Assembly: GCA_026125665.1 (NCBI GenBank)
Contig: JAHCKS010000010.1
Location: 1 to 64,000, forward strand
Source of the DNA: Rubrivivax sp.
GTDB taxonomy: Bacteria > Pseudomonadota > Gammaproteobacteria > Burkholderiales > Burkholderiaceae_C
Reading direction: 5' to 3'
DNA length: 64,000 nt
Part shown: positions 61,053-64,000 of the stretch, piece by piece
How positions within the stretch are numbered: the stretch's first letter is position 1
Layout of the letters: each line of letters opens with the position of its first letter
Program-made: the position numbers and the translations under genes
Notes under the pieces: generated by a model
Told to the model about the DNA's origin: nothing
Seen by the model: only the letters and a program-made list of their open reading frames with translations
Database searches by the model: none

Positions 61053-62156
61053 GTCCACTGAATCGTTAAAATCGGCTGTGTATGCTCCATCTTGGATGGC
61101 ATGCACAGGATGACTTTTGACGGCCGCCGAGCGCGGTGAACTTGAGGCGGTGATTCGTAGGCGCCACGGCAACGCGGCACTGGCGGCGGGCGCGATGCGT
61201 ACTGCTGTGGGCCGACGGCGAGCGACGCGTGGACATCTGCTCTAAGCTGGCCCGCAACGATGCGTTCGTGTCTCGCTGGACCAAGGCGTTCGAAGTGCGA
61301 GGCTTGGCCGGCCTCGTGTCGCTTCATCCGGGGCGAGCGCCCAAAGTGCCGACGGCCAAGGTCGAAGCGCGGGTGCTGAACAAGACGCTCAAGCACAAGC
61401 CCCGCGACGGCTCGACGCATTGGAGCAGCCGCAAGCTCCCTGCCGAACTGGGCGACGTGTCCTTCTCGGCCGTGCAGCGCATCTGGCGCAAGCACGGCCC
61501 GCGGCCACACCGGCTCGAGCGGCACTTGGTGTCCAACGACCCGGACTTCGAGACCAAGGCGGCCGACGTGATCGGCCTGTACCTGAACCCGCCGGCGCAT
61601 GCGGCCGTGTTCTGCGTCGACGAGAAGACCGCGAGCCAGGCGCTCGATCGCAAGGACCGCATGCTGCCGCTGTCGCCCGGGCGCGCCGAGAGCCATGGGT
61701 TCGAATACAAGCGCAACGGCACCTTGAGCTTGTTCGCCGCGCTGAACACGGCCACCGGCGAGGTCCTGGGGATGACTGCGCCACGCCACACCAGCGAGCA
61801 GTTCGTCAGCTTCCTCGCCGACGTGGTGGCCAGCCAGCCCGACGGCCGCGAGATCCATGTCATCTGCGACAACGTCAGCAGCCACAAGACCGACCTCGTC
61901 CAGGCGTTTCTCGCCAGGCATGAACGGGTGCGAATCCACTACACGCCTACCTACTCTTCGTGGCTGAACCAGGTCGAGAACTGGTTCTCCCGCATCCAGC
62001 GCGACGTGATCAACCGAGGCATCTTCGCTTCGGTCAAAGACCTAGACAAGAAGCTCATGCGCTACATCCGGCACTACAACAAGAACCCAAAGCCGTTGAA
62101 GTGGAAGTACGACGACCCGTCACGCCGACACCGCCAATTCTTCTGATTCAGTGGAC
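61053..62156 (+). mobile_element. IS630-family insertion sequence
   Basis: Bounded by inverted repeats GTCCACTGAATC (61053-61064) and GATTCAGTGGAC (62145-62156), flanked by a TA duplication (61051-61052, 62157-62158) as expected for IS630. It lies directly against the IS5 right end. Length about 1.1 kb. Confidence 0.88.
61110..62146 (+). pseudogene. IS630-family transposase, probably frameshifted near its start
   Basis: From 61229 an open frame of 305 residues carries the DDE core: Asp131 in VFCVDEKTASQAL, then HVICDNVSSH and QVENWFSRIQ. The expected N-terminus lies upstream in other frames: TAAERGELEAVIRRRHGNAA in one frame (from 61120), then RARCVLLWADGERR in the frame of the core. An ATG at 61110 is in a third frame. 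Two single-base insertions (near 61115 and near 61185) would explain this, so the gene is likely inactive unless the shifts are sequence errors. Confidence 0.75.
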
Positions 62157-62158
62157 TA

Positions 62159-62469
62159 GCAGGCAGTCGACCCGCCTTGGCTCCCTCGTCGACTCTTCGG
62201 AGGAGCTTCGCCCTACGAGCACTGGGCCGGCCTTGAGCCTCCAACCCCTCGGGTGGATCAGCGGCGAGGCATCTGGCGGTGGCATTCGATCGCAGCAGCA
62301 GGCCTTTCTGAGCTAGCGGAGGAAGTCGCGGGCTACCGTCTCTGGGGCGGTGGCGCACGGCTTCTCGGATGGCTCAAACCAACGCTGGGTCCCGCTTTGG
62401 CCTGGCCGCGACAGCGGGAGCTGCCGGTGGCGCCTCGTTGTGGACGCGGTCAACGAGATTCACTGCGAG
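62159..62469. other. Gene-free stretch right of the IS630 element
   Basis: About 310 bp between the IS630 end and the DUF4400 gene stop. No protein-like frame, RNA gene or clear terminator is visible. Together with the stretch at 59424-59844 it formed one region before the insertions. Confidence 0.4.
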
Positions 62470-63243
62470 CTACGCGTACTTCTTGTAGTACGCGACTTGC
62501 AGTCGAGCGGCCAGCGCCACGAGTAACACGACAGGCAGGAGGAGCCGGCCGGGTTCCCGCATGGAAGGTGCACCCACGCACGCTACGTAGCCCAAGATCA
62601 ACACAAGACTGAGCGTGAGCTTCGCGCGGTGATAGATGCTCGCGGACTCGCGGCCGGCGCAAGCCTTGCGGCACGCTCGCGCGACGAGACCGTCCGTGAT
62701 CCCAACGCCTGCGAGTAGCGCGAGGAGCGGCAAGCTGGCAAGGTACAGAGCCGTGCGGACGGCGAAGATCTGCGTGCCTGTTGCCAGCACGCCCAGCGTC
62801 TCGCTGCCGGCTGCGAGTTGGTCGGCAACGAGCTGTGCACCGGCGTCGAACTCGACAGCGGGGGAGGTCACGCCGGCAACTTCAGATTGCCGGGAGCGCC
62901 CCTCTCGATATCGGGTGGGCCAGTTCATGAGAGTGCGTGCCGCCTCAACACATACGTCGAGAACGCCGTCCTGCAGTGTGGAGGCGATCCAGCTGGCCAC
63001 TCGCACGGGTTCGAGCAGTCGAGAGCGCAGTGGCGCGAGTGCGGCCAGGTCGGATTCGAGAACCACGCGGATGTGGGCCAGCGGCCGCTGCGGCGTAGCG
63101 CGCCATGCCCATAGCCAGTGCGCAGCGATCGCGTACACCCACACGCAAGTCGCGATCATCGCCCACCAGAACATCAAGCGCAGCGGCCACTTCCACTGCC
63201 GCACGAGCATGCCGTGCTCGATGTGGTTCCGTTCAGCCGGCAT
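62470..63243 (-). CDS. DUF4400 ICE membrane protein (PFL_4697-type)
   Basis: A 257-residue inner-membrane protein of integrating conjugative elements. It has an N-terminal helix (LRLMFWWAMIATCVWVYAIA), a middle soluble region, and three C-terminal helices, including TALYLASLPLLALLAGVGI and LTLSLVLILGYVACVG. The pattern and the position directly after the coupling-factor gene match the PFL_4697 family. It overlaps the upstream traD stop by 11 bp, so the two are translated together. Role in the conjugation machine is unknown. Confidence 0.88.
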   Translation of the reverse strand: MPAERNHIEHGMLVRQWKWPLRLMFWWAMIATCVWVYAIAAHWLWAWRATPQRPLAHIRVVLESDLAALAPLRSRLLEPVRVASWIASTLQDGVLDVCVEAARTLMNWPTRYREGRSRQSEVAGVTSPAVEFDAGAQLVADQLAAGSETLGVLATGTQIFAVRTALYLASLPLLALLAGVGITDGLVARACRKACAGRESASIYHRAKLTLSLVLILGYVACVGAPSMREPGRLLLPVVLLVALAARLQVAYYKKYA

Positions 63244-64000
63244 AGCCCTCTCCCTCTATCGTCAGCGGCCCATCCGGCGTGCGCACGGCGTGCTCGTCGT
63301 AGGTGGCCCGCATCCGCCCGAGCATCTGCGCCCACGACGCCGGCGCGATGTCGTCGTCGGCCGGCAGCGGCAGAGGAATTCGCAACTTGACGAGGCGCCC
63401 GCCCTCCAGCAGCGCGAAGGCTTGCCCCTTGGGCAGTTTCATGAGCCAGGCCGGGTCGAGCATCGGCACCTTCTCGGTGGCCACGCGATCCTCGTTGCGC
63501 GAGCTGAAGTCGGCGATGTCGGTTGGGTCGTTGGTGTCGGAGGCGCCGCTGGCCAGCACCTTCGTGAATACACGCACTTGCTCGAGCTGGTGAGTCAGGC
63601 GCTCGGCCGTGGCGAGGTTCTTCACCCGCAGCATCACCACCGAGTTCAAGTTGCCACCGATCTGCTCGGCCTTGGCTGCGGAGCCGACCTTGGCCTCGAT
63701 GTCCTGGGCGGTCTGGATGTAGCCCGTGATGAACAGACCCGCACCACCGCCCTTGTTGGCCGCCTGTACGAACTCCGGGCCGATCAACTCGTTGAGTTCG
63801 TCGGCGTGCAGACGCACACGGCGCAGGGGCTCGTGCGAGCTCATCCCGTAGCTCGAGCCGTGCTTGTACACGCGACCGAAGGTGGAGGTCAGGTCGGCGA
63901 GCATCGAGGCGCTGACTGCTTCCGCTACGTCGCGGATCGTGAGTGCGTCGAACCCGCAGTAGACGACGCCCCCGCGGTTGATAACGCTCATCCAGTCGAG
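63233..64000 (-). CDS. traD: Conjugative coupling factor TraD (SXT/TOL type), 3' part
   Basis: C-terminal 255 or more residues of the type IV coupling ATPase that feeds DNA-protein complexes to the mating channel. The frame is open to the window edge, so the N-terminus with the Walker A motif is outside. Visible are RVRLHADELNELIGPEF (Walker B-type region), GAGLFITGYIQTAQDIEAKV, and VVMLRVKNLATAERLTHQLE, typical of the TraD SXT/TOL subfamily. It overlaps the DUF4400 gene. Confidence 0.88.
   Translation of the reverse strand, partial: LDWMSVINRGGVVYCGFDALTIRDVAEAVSASMLADLTSTFGRVYKHGSSYGMSSHEPLRRVRLHADELNELIGPEFVQAANKGGGAGLFITGYIQTAQDIEAKVGSAAKAEQIGGNLNSVVMLRVKNLATAERLTHQLEQVRVFTKVLASGASDTNDPTDIADFSSRNEDRVATEKVPMLDPAWLMKLPKGQAFALLEGGRLVKLRIPLPLPADDDIAPASWAQMLGRMRATYDEHAVRTPDGPLTIEGEGYAG

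Larger units (their letters stand above)
58240..64000. mobile_element. Left part of an integrative conjugative element
   Basis: From the tRNA-Lys core rightward come a tyrosine recombinase, two insertion sequences, a DUF4400 membrane protein and a TraD-type coupling factor, the last two in the order found in ICEclc/PFGI-1-like elements. Base composition is visibly less GC-rich around the integrase. The element continues beyond the window; an intact tRNA-Lys(CTT) is expected at its far end. Confidence 0.75.

Noticed and set aside
62074-62358. 94-residue minus-strand frame across the IS630 right end
   Set aside because: It crosses the insertion boundary and has no protein-like features.

Overview
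This is a 64 kb window of a very GC-rich beta-proteobacterial chromosome, most likely Burkholderiales (Rubrivivax/Leptothrix/Methylibium-like). Evidence: the core block tyrS, M23 peptidase, anmK, erpA, bactofilin, rpsI-rplM; Bug-type tricarboxylate binding protein; DUF2917 protein; PagL-type lipid A deacylase; GTG starts and dense gene packing. The assignment is by gene content and order only.

Layout. 1-9.7 kb: end of a peptide-type ABC binding protein, then housekeeping genes (dtd, CDF cation exporter, tyrS, cell-wall peptidase, anmK, erpA, bactofilin, rpsI, rplM). 9.9-18.7 kb: DUF2726 protein, SrkA-like kinase, small membrane protein, tartrate/isopropylmalate-type dehydrogenase, htpG with a heat-shock-type promoter, a Crp/Fnr regulator divergent from a small membrane protein, acyl-CoA synthetase, SnoaL-like protein. 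18.8-23.4 kb: a tricarballylate/citrate-type operon (tcuA-tcuB-class II aldolase-Bug receptor). 23.5-30.4 kb: an accessory, eroded zone with a PhyH dioxygenase coupled to a truncated oxidoreductase, an IS91-type transposase stub, a long palindrome, a 13-bp tandem repeat, an Asp/Glu-racemase-superfamily gene with an epimerase and a LysR regulator, and a Kelch lipoprotein. 30.7-48 kb: a signalling block with a hybrid histidine kinase plus REC-EAL phosphodiesterase, a Ser/Thr kinase fused to a cNMP-binding-like fold, LysR/OsmC/glyoxalase II, tam, pagL, a seven-PAS hybrid kinase with its own receiver protein, and an LRAT-type protein. 48.2-52.8 kb: DUF2917, OmpR-type regulator, lipoprotein, YCII-type protein, tautomerase, MmgE/PrpD.

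52.9-58 kb holds the most defence-like content: a metallophosphoesterase translationally coupled to a CHAT caspase-like protease, followed by a PemK/MazF-like toxin-antitoxin module with a clear promoter/operator and a third coupled gene. At 58.24 kb the 3' half of a tRNA-Lys(CTT) forms an attachment core. To its right a tyrosine recombinase, an IS5 element, an IS630 element inserted exactly at the IS5 target duplication, and a DUF4400-TraD pair mark an integrative conjugative element running out of the window. To its left an integrase tail suggests an older, decayed element at the same site.

Domain assignments come from reading motifs; no database search was run.
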